30,354 nucleotides of DNA from contig NZ_CAJZFJ010000023.1 in assembly GCF_915070105.1 (NCBI RefSeq), forward strand, positions 1 to 30,354. Direction: 5' to 3'. A model generated the notes under the pieces. The model saw only the letters and a program-made list of their open reading frames with translations. It had not been told where the DNA came from and did no database searches. Below, piece after piece: positions 7,207 to 15,275 of this stretch. A program made the position numbers and the translations under genes. This stretch comes from an uncultured Porphyromonas sp. GTDB taxonomy: Bacteria; Bacteroidota; Bacteroidia; Bacteroidales; Porphyromonadaceae. How positions within the stretch are numbered: the first letter of the stretch is position 1; each line of letters starts with the position of its first letter.

Positions 7207-8550
7207 ATGACTAGTCTTATGCGTGCACGCACACTTGCCCTGCTTTTATTTGGGGCGATCTCCTTCTCTTTCTTCTCTAGCCGTCCTTGTTCGGCTCAGT
7301 GGCCTACGTTGCCTAACTATATCCTTCGCCTCAAGACGCTGCTTGTCTTCTCTGGGGTAGACGCTCAGGAGATGAGCCGGTGGGTGGATAGTGTTTATCA
7401 GAGCCTCGACCAACGGGCTAGAGTGGGGCAGCTCATCATGCCCATCATCTATCCTAAACCTGAGGATACGGAGACACTGCTGGGGCGTCTCAAGCAGGAG
7501 CGTTGGGGCGGTATCCTCTTTCAGAAGGGACTCTTAGCTGATCAACGTCGCCTGACGATCCGCCTACAACAAGCTAGCCAAATACCGCTACTCATCGCCC
7601 TAGATGGAGAGTGGGGGCTAAACATGCGTCTCAAGGATGCCCCACGGTATCCCCGTAATCTTGCTCTGAGCCGCAAGAAGAACTCTATGGTCATCCTCCA
7701 ATATGCCCATGAGGTAGCTCGCCAATGTCGGCTCATGGGGATTCATATCAACTTTGCCCCTGTCCTAGACGTAAACAGCAACCCAAAGAACCCTGTCATC
7801 GGATCACGTAGCTTCGGTTCTTCTGTTCGGGTCGTATCAGAACTAGGACGCATGTACTCCGTTGGACTCGAGACCAATGGCGTGCTCTCTGTTGCCAAGC
7901 ATTTTCCTGGCCATGGGGACACTTCGGAGGACTCCCACAAGACCCTCCCCACTGTCTCAGCCACGAAGGAGCGCATGCAGGAGATGGAGCTTGCCCCCTT
8001 CCGCTACTACATAGAGAATAATCTTGGAGGGATCATGACAGCCCATCTACGTGTCCCTGCTTATGACGCAAGCGGTCGTCCAGCTTCCCTCAGTCCTCTG
8101 ATCACGACGGAATTGCTAAGGAAGGAGATGGACTTTGATGGCCTCATCTTCACTGATGCCTTAGAGATGAAGGGGGCTCAGGCAGGAGGTGTCCCATCGG
8201 TAGCAGTAGCAGCTCTACAAGCGGGTAATGACATCCTTCTCGGCCCTTCGCATCCCACCAAGGCACTAGATGAGATCATGGCTGCTCTGAAGAGTGGAGC
8301 CTTGACCGAGGCCTCCATCGAGGAAAAGTGTCGTCGGGTGCTAGCCTTCAAGTATGCACTGATCATAGCCAAGGAAGATCTAGGTGTCGCACCAGAGAAG
8401 GTCAAGGATGCTATATTTACCAAGGAGGAGGCTAAGCTAAGAGCTTATCTAGAAGAGAGCGCTGGAGCTAAGAACGTAGCTGCTGATCCTACTGCCAAGA
8501 CTCCAGCTATGAAGTCCCAGTCTGGTCGCCGAAAGTCTACTAAGCGATAG
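7207..8550 (+). CDS. Secreted GH3 beta-N-acetylhexosaminidase (NagZ-like)
   Basis: A 447-aa protein with a signal peptide (likely cut after CSA, residue 30) and a GH3 TIM-barrel domain. The loop motif KHFPGHGDT (231-239) with D242-S243-H244 carries the His that acts with Asp as acid/base in NagZ-type enzymes. The nucleophile is D317 in FTDALEM. There is no GH3 C-terminal domain; the chain ends in a Lys/Ser/Arg-rich tail. Known relatives cleave N-acetylglucosamine from muropeptides or chitin-like sugars. E. coli NagZ is cytosolic, so the signal peptide points to periplasmic peptidoglycan turnover here. Only 9 bases separate its stop from the next gene's ATG. Some Bacteroidota carry the two activities in one long protein. 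Confidence 0.9.
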   Translation: MTSLMRARTLALLLFGAISFSFFSSRPCSAQWPTLPNYILRLKTLLVFSGVDAQEMSRWVDSVYQSLDQRARVGQLIMPIIYPKPEDTETLLGRLKQERWGGILFQKGLLADQRRLTIRLQQASQIPLLIALDGEWGLNMRLKDAPRYPRNLALSRKKNSMVILQYAHEVARQCRLMGIHINFAPVLDVNSNPKNPVIGSRSFGSSVRVVSELGRMYSVGLETNGVLSVAKHFPGHGDTSEDSHKTLPTVSATKERMQEMELAPFRYYIENNLGGIMTAHLRVPAYDASGRPASLSPLITTELLRKEMDFDGLIFTDALEMKGAQAGGVPSVAVAALQAGNDILLGPSHPTKALDEIMAALKSGALTEASIEEKCRRVLAFKYALIIAKEDLGVAPEKVKDAIFTKEEAKLRAYLEESAGAKNVAADPTAKTPAMKSQSGRRKSTKR

Positions 8551-8559
8551 CCTTTGACT

Positions 8560-9966
8560 ATGCTACGCTCCCTCTTTTTATTCATCGCCCTCTTCCTCTC
8601 CCTTGGCTCTGTAGCTGAGGCACAGGAGCCTCATGGACTTGACTCGCTCCTAGGTCGGCTTATCGATAATGATAGCCTTCCGCAGCCGAGGAAAGAGCCC
8701 CTGCCTAGTCACTTAGATCGGGTAGACTCTCTCGCTAAGCTCGGACTAAGGCTACAAGCCTATCCAGGATGTCAGATCTATGCCCTCCATCATGGGAAGG
8801 TTATCTATGATCGTGCCTTCGGATCGATGACACGACTCGGTGAGAAGACAGGGGATCCCAACACCCCCTTTACGATCTACGACCTCGCCTCTATTACCAA
8901 GGCTGCAGCTACGACACCCGCCCTCATGCTCCTAGTGGCTGAGCGTAAGGTCAATCTAAATGCTCCGCTTCTCTCTTATCTGCCTGAGACTAAGGGTTCG
9001 CTACTTGGGATGGTCACCATACGTCAGCTCCTACTTCATCAGTCGGGGCTTCCTGCGGGCATCAACTTTTATACAGACCTCATTGATGAGGAGAGCTATG
9101 AGGGGGCACTTATTCGCTACAAAGCCTTCAAGGGCGGAGTACCTTTGGTTGGTAAGGCATGGGGGAACCCTCACTTCCGCTTCCTCGATCAGTACATAGC
9201 TTCCAAACGCTCAGAGCAGCATTCGCTCCGCTTCTCTCCGAAGAAGTACATTGCTCCTTCCTTCAAGGATCGGATGATGGAGCGCCTACTGAGCGTACGG
9301 GTGAAAGCTAATAAGTCCTACCGCTATAGCGACCTTAACTTCATCCTCCTGCAACAAGTCATCGAGCGGGTAAGTCATCAAGGTTTAGACACCTTTGTAC
9401 AGGAGCATATCTACCGACCCATAGGAGCACGTCTCTACTACTGTCCCCTGGAGCATGGAGTGAAGGCCGAGGTCATCGCTCCTGCACAAGACGATAGATT
9501 CCTACGAGGGGAGATCCTTCGGGGTACAGTAGATGATGAGGCTGCCGCCTGTCTAGGGGGCGTATCAGGTAATGCAGGGCTCTTTGGTTCGGCTCGTGAG
9601 CTTGCCAAGGTTGCCCAGCTGCTCCTGCAGCACGGGGTTTGGGAGGGCAAGACCATCATCCCCTCTCGCACTGTCAAGCTCTTCACAGAGACACTTGGAG
9701 CTGGAGGTGCACGATGCCTAGGCTTCGACAAGCCACGCAAGCATGGTGGCCCTACAGGTGAGCTCGCCTCACATGACACCTATGGGCACCAAGGCTTCAC
9801 GGGGACATGCTTCTGGGTAGATCCTCGCTATGATCTTGTCTTCGTCTTTCTCTCGAACCGCACCTATCCCTCTCGCAAGAATACTGTCCTCATCCACGAG
9901 CGTCTGAGACAGAATCTCCAAGACCTCCTCTACGAGTCTCTAGGGATCATTACCCCACGAACATAG
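8560..9966 (+). CDS. Secreted beta-lactamase/PBP-like serine hydrolase
   Basis: A 468-aa protein started at the ATG at 8560; a TTG two codons earlier is also in frame. The signal peptide ends near AEA. The class C beta-lactamase/DD-peptidase fold is supported by S111-I-T-K114 (SxxK, nucleophile), Y256-S257-D258 (YxN-like box, with Asp where Asn is common) and H410-Q-G412 in YGHQGFTGT (KTG-like box). Such proteins may be DD-carboxypeptidases, esterases or peptidases; a true beta-lactamase is the less likely reading. It has its own signal peptide and follows the GH3 gene directly, so the pair probably acts together on the wall: one on glycan, the other on peptide or ester bonds. Confidence 0.88.
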   Translation: MLRSLFLFIALFLSLGSVAEAQEPHGLDSLLGRLIDNDSLPQPRKEPLPSHLDRVDSLAKLGLRLQAYPGCQIYALHHGKVIYDRAFGSMTRLGEKTGDPNTPFTIYDLASITKAAATTPALMLLVAERKVNLNAPLLSYLPETKGSLLGMVTIRQLLLHQSGLPAGINFYTDLIDEESYEGALIRYKAFKGGVPLVGKAWGNPHFRFLDQYIASKRSEQHSLRFSPKKYIAPSFKDRMMERLLSVRVKANKSYRYSDLNFILLQQVIERVSHQGLDTFVQEHIYRPIGARLYYCPLEHGVKAEVIAPAQDDRFLRGEILRGTVDDEAAACLGGVSGNAGLFGSARELAKVAQLLLQHGVWEGKTIIPSRTVKLFTETLGAGGARCLGFDKPRKHGGPTGELASHDTYGHQGFTGTCFWVDPRYDLVFVFLSNRTYPSRKNTVLIHERLRQNLQDLLYESLGIITPRT

Positions 9967-10001
9967 TCACTATCAATCCTCTCTCTATAATATTATCATC
10001 T

Positions 10002-10628
10002 ATGAGCCAATCATCATCGACCACGATCATCGGCGTAGCTGGCGGGTCAGCCTCGGGCAAGTCTACCCTTGTACGTAAGCTACAGGAGGCCTTCGTTGAG
10101 GAGCATGTCACTACGCTCTGCCACGACTTCTACTACAAGGCTCATGACGAGCTGACACTGGAGGAGCGTTCGAAGCTGAACTACGACCATCCCCACTCCT
10201 TCGATACGGATATGATGATTGAGCATATCCGTCTGCTCAAGCAGGGACAGAGTGTACAGCGTCCTGTCTACTCCTTCAATGAGCACAACCGTCTCTCGCA
10301 GACCGTCCTCGTGCATCCTGCCAAGGTGCTTATCCTCGATGGTATCTTGATCCTAGAGAACAAAGAGCTCCGAGAGCTAATGGATGTCAAGGTGTATGTC
10401 GATACCGATGATGATGTGCGCCTAGCACGCCGTCTCGTGCGTGATGTACAGGAGCGTGGACGAGATATGAACTCGGTGCTCAAGCAGTACTTCTCTACCG
10501 TCAAACCTATGCACCGAGACTTCGTAGAGCCCTCAAAGCGGTATGCCGATATTATTATCCCTGAGGGAGGGATGAACCCTGTCGCTCTCTCGCTCCTCGT
10601 GGAGAATATCCACTCGCTCCTACGCTAG
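10002..10628 (+). CDS. udk: Uridine kinase
   Basis: A 208-aa cytosolic kinase that phosphorylates uridine and cytidine in pyrimidine salvage. The P-loop GGSASGKS is at residues 14-21. The HDFYY segment near residue 40 holds the substrate-binding Asp, the NYDHPHSFD motif is typical of the family, and RRLVRDVQERGRD corresponds to the lid. Length matches bacterial Udk. It lies 35 bases after the serine hydrolase gene and is followed by a 106-base gap with a separate promoter for tgt. Confidence 0.95.
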   Translation: MSQSSSTTIIGVAGGSASGKSTLVRKLQEAFVEEHVTTLCHDFYYKAHDELTLEERSKLNYDHPHSFDTDMMIEHIRLLKQGQSVQRPVYSFNEHNRLSQTVLVHPAKVLILDGILILENKELRELMDVKVYVDTDDDVRLARRLVRDVQERGRDMNSVLKQYFSTVKPMHRDFVEPSKRYADIIIPEGGMNPVALSLLVENIHSLLR

Positions 10629-10691
10629 AGCTCATGTTGCTTATAGGGTATCCTCGTTGGATGAGCTTAGCGCCTATAGCGGAAGAACTTA

Positions 10692-10699
10692 TATCTTTG
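10692..10699 (+). promoter_or_regulatory. Promoter -7 box for tgt-lpt-smpB
   Basis: TATCTTTG, a perfect TAnnTTTG match, 36 bases before the tgt ATG. No exact TTTG -33 element at the ideal distance. An imperfect stem agctcat/atgagct (10629-10635/10661-10667) just upstream may weakly end the udk transcript. Confidence 0.6.
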
Positions 10700-10734
10700 T
10701 ACCCCCTATAATAGCTAGGGAGTAGACAGAATAG

Positions 10735-11868
10735 ATGCTGAACTTCGATATACATAAGACCTGTAGCCAGAGTGCTGCCCGTGCGGGGAAGATCACGACC
10801 GATCATGGCGAGATCCTCACCCCTATCTTTATGCCAGTGGGGACGGTTGGATCCGTCAAGGCTGTCCACATGTCTGAGCTCCGAGAGGATATTCAGGCAC
10901 AGATCATCCTCGGCAATACCTACCACCTCTATCTACGCCCTGGACTGGAAGTGCTCCATGAGGCTGGCGGGCTACATAAGTTCAATAGCTGGGAGGGCTC
11001 TATCCTGACAGATAGTGGAGGCTACCAAGTCTTTAGCCTTGCTCATCGTAGGAAGATCACCGAGGCTGGTGTGACCTTCCAGTCACATATAGATGGCTCG
11101 AGACACCTCTTCACACCTGAGCGTGTCATGGACATTGAGCGTATCATCGGAGCAGACATCATCATGGCTTTCGATGAATGTTGCCCTGGGGATGCTGACT
11201 TCCAGTACGCCAAGAAGTCCCTTAGCCTCACAGAGGGCTGGCTCAGGAGGTGTGTGCAGCGCGTAGCTGAGACTGAGCCACACTATGGCTACCACCAGAG
11301 CCTATTCCCTATCGTGCAGGGCTGTGTCTATCCAGAGCTGAGGATGAGAGCGGCTGAGTTCGTCGCCTCACTGGGTGCAGAGGGCAATGCCATCGGTGGG
11401 CTTGCTGTGGGTGAACCCACGGAGAAGATGTACGAAATGGTGGAGCTCACCAATAGTATCCTCCCTCAGGACAAGCCTCGCTACCTAATGGGTGTGGGGA
11501 CACCGATCAATCTCCTAGAGGGGATCGCTCGTGGGGTCGATATGTTTGACTGTATTATGCCTACGCGTAATGGTCGTAATGGGCAGCTCTTCACCAGCCG
11601 AGGCACGATCAATATCCGCAATGCCAAGTGGGCTCGGGAGTTCTCTCCTATAGACCCTGAGGGCTATTCCTTCGTAGACAGCCGATATACACTGGCTTAC
11701 CTCCATCACCTCATCCGTGCGGACGAGATACTGGGGCTACAGATAGCCTCTATTCACAACCTCGCCTTCTACCTTCGTCTCGTGCGAGAGGCTCGGGAGC
11801 ATATCCTGCAGGGGGACTTCCTCCCCTGGAAGGAGCGGATGGTACGACAGATGGACAATCGCCTATAG
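10735..11868 (+). CDS. tgt: Queuine tRNA-ribosyltransferase lacking Zn cysteines
   Basis: A 377-aa TIM-barrel enzyme that exchanges guanine-34 for preQ1 in tRNAs for Asp, Asn, His and Tyr. The general base region is TDSGGYQVFS with D93. The catalytic nucleophile is D272 in FDCIMPTRNGRNG. Substrate loop GGLAVGEP is present. The usual zinc site CxCxxC...H is altered: the cysteine positions are G310, S312 and D315, while H341 (SIHNL) remains. From memory, other Bacteroidota TGTs show the same loss, so this is probably a lineage trait rather than decay; the catalytic residues are intact. First gene of tgt-lptF/G-smpB, with the next ATG 6 bases after its stop. Confidence 0.95.
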   Translation: MLNFDIHKTCSQSAARAGKITTDHGEILTPIFMPVGTVGSVKAVHMSELREDIQAQIILGNTYHLYLRPGLEVLHEAGGLHKFNSWEGSILTDSGGYQVFSLAHRRKITEAGVTFQSHIDGSRHLFTPERVMDIERIIGADIIMAFDECCPGDADFQYAKKSLSLTEGWLRRCVQRVAETEPHYGYHQSLFPIVQGCVYPELRMRAAEFVASLGAEGNAIGGLAVGEPTEKMYEMVELTNSILPQDKPRYLMGVGTPINLLEGIARGVDMFDCIMPTRNGRNGQLFTSRGTINIRNAKWAREFSPIDPEGYSFVDSRYTLAYLHHLIRADEILGLQIASIHNLAFYLRLVREAREHILQGDFLPWKERMVRQMDNRL

Positions 11869-11874
11869 AACACT

Positions 11875-13050
11875 ATGGACCGAGTACCACAGCAGGAAGA
11901 GATACCTCAAGAGGAAGGGATAGTGAAGCAGCAGGAGTCCCAGCAGGCAGAGCCTAGGAAGCCCTATCGCCCTTGGCTCGGGCGTGTGGATAGGTATATC
12001 ATACGTACCTTCCTCACGACCTTTGTCTTTTCTATTGCGCTTATCCTCGCTATCGCAGTGGTCTTTGACGTGAATGCCAAGATCTCGGACTTCCTCAAGC
12101 CTGAGGTACCGCTCTCGAAGATCTTCTTTCACTACTATCTGAACTTTATTCCCTACTATGCGAATATGTTCAGTCCTCTCTTTGTCTTCATCTCGGTCAT
12201 CTTCTTCACCTCCAATCTAGCAGCCAATACAGAGATTGTAGCGATGCTCGCCAGTGGGATGAGCTTCCGACGTCTGCTACGTCCCTATATGGTAGCGGCA
12301 GCGATCATTGCACTGGTCACGTATCTTCTCAATGCCTTCATCATCCCATCGGGTAATAAGGTGCGTCTAGCCTTCGAGGATCAGTATCTACGCTCCAAGG
12401 TCGCTAGGTACACCTCTAATATCCAGATAGCCATAGACAAGGATGTCTACCTCTATATCCGAGAGTATGAGAGCCAGGAGCGTATAGCCTACTCCCTAGC
12501 GGTGGATGAGTTCAAGGGGCGCTCCCTCATCTCTCGTATGACGGCAGATGAGGCGAGGCATGACACGCTGGATAGGTGGCACTTGAAGGACTTCCATATC
12601 CGTCGCTTCTCGGGACTTCAGGCGACAGATACGGTCGGCTACGACCTAGACACGAACCTGCGTATCCGTCCCTCTGACTTCCTCGTCAATGAGAAGGACG
12701 TAGAGAAGATGCGCAATGATCAGCTGGAGCGCTACATCGCCCGTCAGAAGGAGCGTGGAGCGAGCAATACCAAGCTCTTCCAGATCGAGCTGCATAAGCG
12801 GTATGCTGCGATATTCTCTGCCTTCATCCTGACCTTCATCGGCTGCGTCCTATCGGCTAAGAAGATGAAGAATGGTCTTGGAATCAATCTCGTCATCGGC
12901 TTCTCCCTCTGCCTTGGCTATATCGTCTCGACGACCGTCACGGCGCAGTTCTCCAACGTCGGGATGATGGCTCCATGGCTTGCTGCTTGGATCCCCAATA
13001 TCGTCTTTGTCTTCTTCGCCCTCTTGCTTTGGCGCAAGGCTCCCCAATAA
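11875..13050 (+). CDS. LptF/LptG-family permease
   Basis: A 391-aa inner-membrane protein of the LPS exporter LptB2FG family. A charged Glu/Gln-rich cytoplasmic head (1-37) precedes the first helix at about residue 38. Three helices are followed by a periplasmic beta-rich domain (about 150-300, including YLYIREYE and RWHLKDFHIRRF) and three more helices ending in LLLWRKAPQ. Together with a second permease and LptB, neither in this window, it would lift LPS from the inner membrane. Sequence alone does not separate LptF from LptG. It sits tightly between tgt and smpB, probably one operon. Confidence 0.9.
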   Translation: MDRVPQQEEIPQEEGIVKQQESQQAEPRKPYRPWLGRVDRYIIRTFLTTFVFSIALILAIAVVFDVNAKISDFLKPEVPLSKIFFHYYLNFIPYYANMFSPLFVFISVIFFTSNLAANTEIVAMLASGMSFRRLLRPYMVAAAIIALVTYLLNAFIIPSGNKVRLAFEDQYLRSKVARYTSNIQIAIDKDVYLYIREYESQERIAYSLAVDEFKGRSLISRMTADEARHDTLDRWHLKDFHIRRFSGLQATDTVGYDLDTNLRIRPSDFLVNEKDVEKMRNDQLERYIARQKERGASNTKLFQIELHKRYAAIFSAFILTFIGCVLSAKKMKNGLGINLVIGFSLCLGYIVSTTVTAQFSNVGMMAPWLAAWIPNIVFVFFALLLWRKAPQ

Positions 13051-13064
13051 TCCCTCTACAACCT

Positions 13065-13526
13065 ATGAAACAAAAGACTCAACGTAGTGTCTCGATACAG
13101 AATAAGCGTGCGACCTTTGACTACGAGCTACTCGATACCTATACCGCAGGGCTTGTCCTCGTCGGTACCGAGATCAAGTCTCTACGTCTAGGTAAGGCGA
13201 GCCTAGTAGATGCCTACTGCTTCTTCCACAACGGAGAGCTCTGGCTGAAGAATGCCAATATCAGCGAATACTTCTACGGCTCATACAACAATCATTCGGC
13301 ACGCCGTGACCGCAAGCTCCTCCTTAGTCGTAAGGAGCTTCGTAAGCTTCAGGACTACGTTCAGACCCCCGGTGTGACGATTATCCCGACGAAGATCTTT
13401 ATCAATGATCGGGGGCTAGCTAAGATCCTGATTGCCCCAGCTCGAGGCAAGAAACTCTATGACAAGCGTGCTTCCCTTCGAGAGAAGGATGACCGGCGTG
13501 AGATGGATCGGGCAATGAAGCGATAG
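13065..13526 (+). CDS. smpB: SsrA-binding protein SmpB
   Basis: A 153-aa protein from the ATG at 13065; the frame stays open upstream inside the lpt gene, but those codons do not resemble SmpB. The OB-fold core shows NKRATFDYELLDTYTAG and GTEIKSLRLGKASL, then HSARRDRKLLL, with the basic C-terminal tail (KKLYDKRASLREKDDRREMD) that enters the ribosomal mRNA channel. It binds tmRNA and rescues stalled ribosomes by trans-translation. No tmRNA gene was recognised in this window. Last gene of its operon, with a strong terminator directly after. Confidence 0.96.
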   Translation: MKQKTQRSVSIQNKRATFDYELLDTYTAGLVLVGTEIKSLRLGKASLVDAYCFFHNGELWLKNANISEYFYGSYNNHSARRDRKLLLSRKELRKLQDYVQTPGVTIIPTKIFINDRGLAKILIAPARGKKLYDKRASLREKDDRREMDRAMKR

Positions 13527-13544
13527 CCCCTCGCCTCCGTAAGT

Positions 13545-13600
13545 AAAGCAAAGCCCCCACGAAGTCGTATCATTCGACCTCGTGGGGGCTTTGCTTTGTC
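13545..13600 (+). terminator. Terminator after smpB
   Basis: A near-perfect stem of about 21-23 bp: 13545-13567 (aaagcaaagcccccacgaag then tcg) with 13575-13597, loop tatcatt. T-rich sequence surrounds both ends, so it may work in both directions and also close the minus-strand gene at 13704. Confidence 0.88.
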
Positions 13601-13703
13601 TATTAAGTCTCTTAGAGGAGTCCCCCCCTAGTTGGACATGGACAAGGTGGCTCTAAACTTGCAAAGGGCTTTCAGCCTCCTACTCGTGGTATCCTCTACT
13701 TGA

Positions 13704-14480
13704 TTAGCCCCTCTTGTATAGATGCTGGAACTCTTGCACTACCGCGATCATATCTTGGGGCAGGTAGGACAGTGCTTTATCTTGTAGATCTTGGGGGACG
13801 TCATAGTGAGCCTCGGCAATACCTCCGACGATAGCTCCGATGGTGTCGCTGTCTCCGCCGATCGAGATGGCGTTGCGGATGGCATCTTCGAAATCAGAGC
13901 TCTCGAGGAAACAACATAGGGCGGGTGGGATCGTTCCCTGGCAGGTCTCATCGAAGTGGTTTGTGGATTGGAGCTTGGAGACATTCAGACCTGATACCTT
14001 ATAGCCATAGGATTCTTCTGCTAGCTCCTTGATGTCTTCCTTGCCTGCACCATGACGCAGAGCCCAGATAGCATGAGCGACGACTTTGGCTCCTCGTATG
14101 CCCTCAGGGTGGTTGTGGCTACAGGCGGCACTTGCCTCTGCTTGTCTTAGTACTTCCTCTAGGGTAGTGAGATAGCCACAGGGGGAGACTCGCATGGCAG
14201 ATCCGTTTCCGAAACTTCCGTAGGGGCTTGGCTGATCCGAAGCGACCCATTGAGCAAAGCGTCCGCCATAGCTCCCCATAGGGTGCGGATAGCGTCTACA
14301 CCAGGAGTGTATTGCATCAGAAAAGTCTAGACTTCGGAGGAGCGCATCTGCAACGGCTATCGTACAGATGCTATCATCTGTGTAGTCACAGTCTGGAGTT
14401 AATAGCTCGAAGTCCTTGTGTCTGTAATTGTTGAATTCAAAGCGTGACCCTATGATGTCACCGATAATAGCTCCTATCAT
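13704..14480 (-). CDS. ADP-ribosylglycohydrolase family protein
   Basis: A 258-aa protein from the ATG at 14480. An upstream extension to 14591 would run through the 3' end of the tRNA gene and is rejected. The chain begins with the family motif GDIIGSRFE (7-15), followed by T34-D35-D36-S37 (metal ligands), FGNGSAMRVSP, and GGD210-S-D212-T213 near the end. These match the two-metal centre of DraG/ARH hydrolases, which remove ADP-ribose from proteins or small molecules. The substrate is unknown. No ADP-ribosyltransferase gene is visible nearby. It lies downstream of tRNA-Leu on the same strand with no clear promoter between, so it may be co-transcribed with the tRNA. Confidence 0.9.
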   Translation of the reverse strand: MIGAIIGDIIGSRFEFNNYRHKDFELLTPDCDYTDDSICTIAVADALLRSLDFSDAIHSWCRRYPHPMGSYGGRFAQWVASDQPSPYGSFGNGSAMRVSPCGYLTTLEEVLRQAEASAACSHNHPEGIRGAKVVAHAIWALRHGAGKEDIKELAEESYGYKVSGLNVSKLQSTNHFDETCQGTIPPALCCFLESSDFEDAIRNAISIGGDSDTIGAIVGGIAEAHYDVPQDLQDKALSYLPQDMIAVVQEFQHLYKRG

Positions 14481-14566
14481 CTCGTCTGATTTTTGGGGGG
14501 TACCTTCTCTCTCTCCTAATTCTTTCTTTTGGTGTATGGTGTCAGTAAGGTGTAGAGAGCGGGTTG

Positions 14567-14649
14567 TACCTAGAGTGGGACTCGAACCCACACAGCCTAT
14601 TGGCTAAGGGATTTTAAGTCCCTCGTGTCTACCATTTCACCATCTAGGC
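14567..14649 (-). tRNA. tRNA-Leu (anticodon TAA)
   Basis: An 83-base class II tRNA. The acceptor arm GCCTAGA pairs with TCTAGGT (one G-U), discriminator A. The D arm is GTG...CAC. The anticodon arm GGGA-CTTAAAA-TCCC gives TAA. The long variable arm has GCC...GGC, and the T arm GTGGG-TTCGAGT-CCCAC is intact. CCA is not encoded. The anticodon reads UUA and UUG leucine codons. Confidence 0.95.
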
Positions 14650-14697
14650 GACCTTAACGCTCGTGATAGATGCGCAAAGGCATCCACTAAAGTGGCA

Positions 14698-14729
14698 CAA
14701 AGGTACTCTATTTCCTTTGTATAAGCAAC
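14698..14729 (-). promoter_or_regulatory. Promoter for tRNA-Leu
   Basis: On the minus strand GTTG (14729-14726), then 20 bases, then TACCTTTG (14705-14698), a perfect -7 box with near-consensus -33. The predicted start lies about 40 bases before the mature tRNA. Confidence 0.7.
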
Positions 14730-15194
14730 CTTAGTCCTCCTGTGTCCCCGCTCTCTAAGTCTCACTAGATATGGGGGAGCCCTGCTTGGCACGAGTCGGA
14801 GAGGGGAGGGCTTGTGGCTGTCGAGATGTACATTCCGAAGCCGCTCCCCAAGGGGGGGACTGAATGACCCTAGGAGAGGACACGGTATCTTCGCCTCCGT
14901 CACCTTACCTAGGTGATGGGTGTGAACATACCGAGTCCTATTCCCCCTTCTCAGTATGTCCTCTAGCCCCCTCTCGATGGGTGCTATATAGAGCTCGTTT
15001 GTGAGGGAGTGAGTCAGGCCGATGCATGGTCTCTTTTAGTATCTGCGACTCTTACATTCTCCACTCTTCGTCTCCTTAGGGGGACTTGTTCCATGGCCTA
15101 GGGAGTCTGAATCGTATCTCTGGAGTATCTAGGTGTTAGCCCCGAGGAATGCCATACGAGAGAGGTCTTCTGAGGATATACTTAGAGCGCACTT

Positions 15195-15260
15195 GTGTAC
15201 ACGCGTGTATACATTTGTGTACACGTGGGTATACAGTAGTGTACACACGTGTATACTTTT
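15195..15260. repeat. Three 22-bp tandem repeats made of paired palindromes
   Basis: Each unit is GTGTACAC, three bases, then an 8-mer containing GTATAC, then three bases; units start at 15195, 15217 and 15239. GTGTACAC is identical in all three. The six palindrome centres lie exactly 11 bp apart, about one helical turn, so all face one side of the DNA. Long parts alternate purine and pyrimidine (20 bases in unit 1, 18 in unit 3), which favours Z-DNA or cruciform structures. The array suits cooperative binding of a dimeric protein. There are no spacers, so it is not a CRISPR. Confidence 0.85.
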
Positions 15261-15275
15261 CCCTCTTAGGTAGTA

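Noticed and set aside
8554..8559. TTG start for the serine hydrolase
   Set aside because: ATG two codons later fits the signal peptide equally well and is the more common start.
8560..9966. Antibiotic-resistance beta-lactamase
   Set aside because: The fold is shared with DD-peptidases and esterases; the YSD box and pairing with a wall hydrolase favour an envelope enzyme.
12975..13064. 30-residue N-terminal extension of SmpB
   Set aside because: It lies within the lpt permease gene in another frame; the ATG at 13065 gives the normal SmpB length.
14481..14591. 37-residue N-terminal extension of the ADP-ribosylglycohydrolase
   Set aside because: It overlaps the 3' end of tRNA-Leu, and the family motif begins directly at the ATG at 14480.
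15195..15260. CRISPR-like tandem repeats
   Set aside because: Units are contiguous 22-bp repeats with no spacers and no cas genes nearby.
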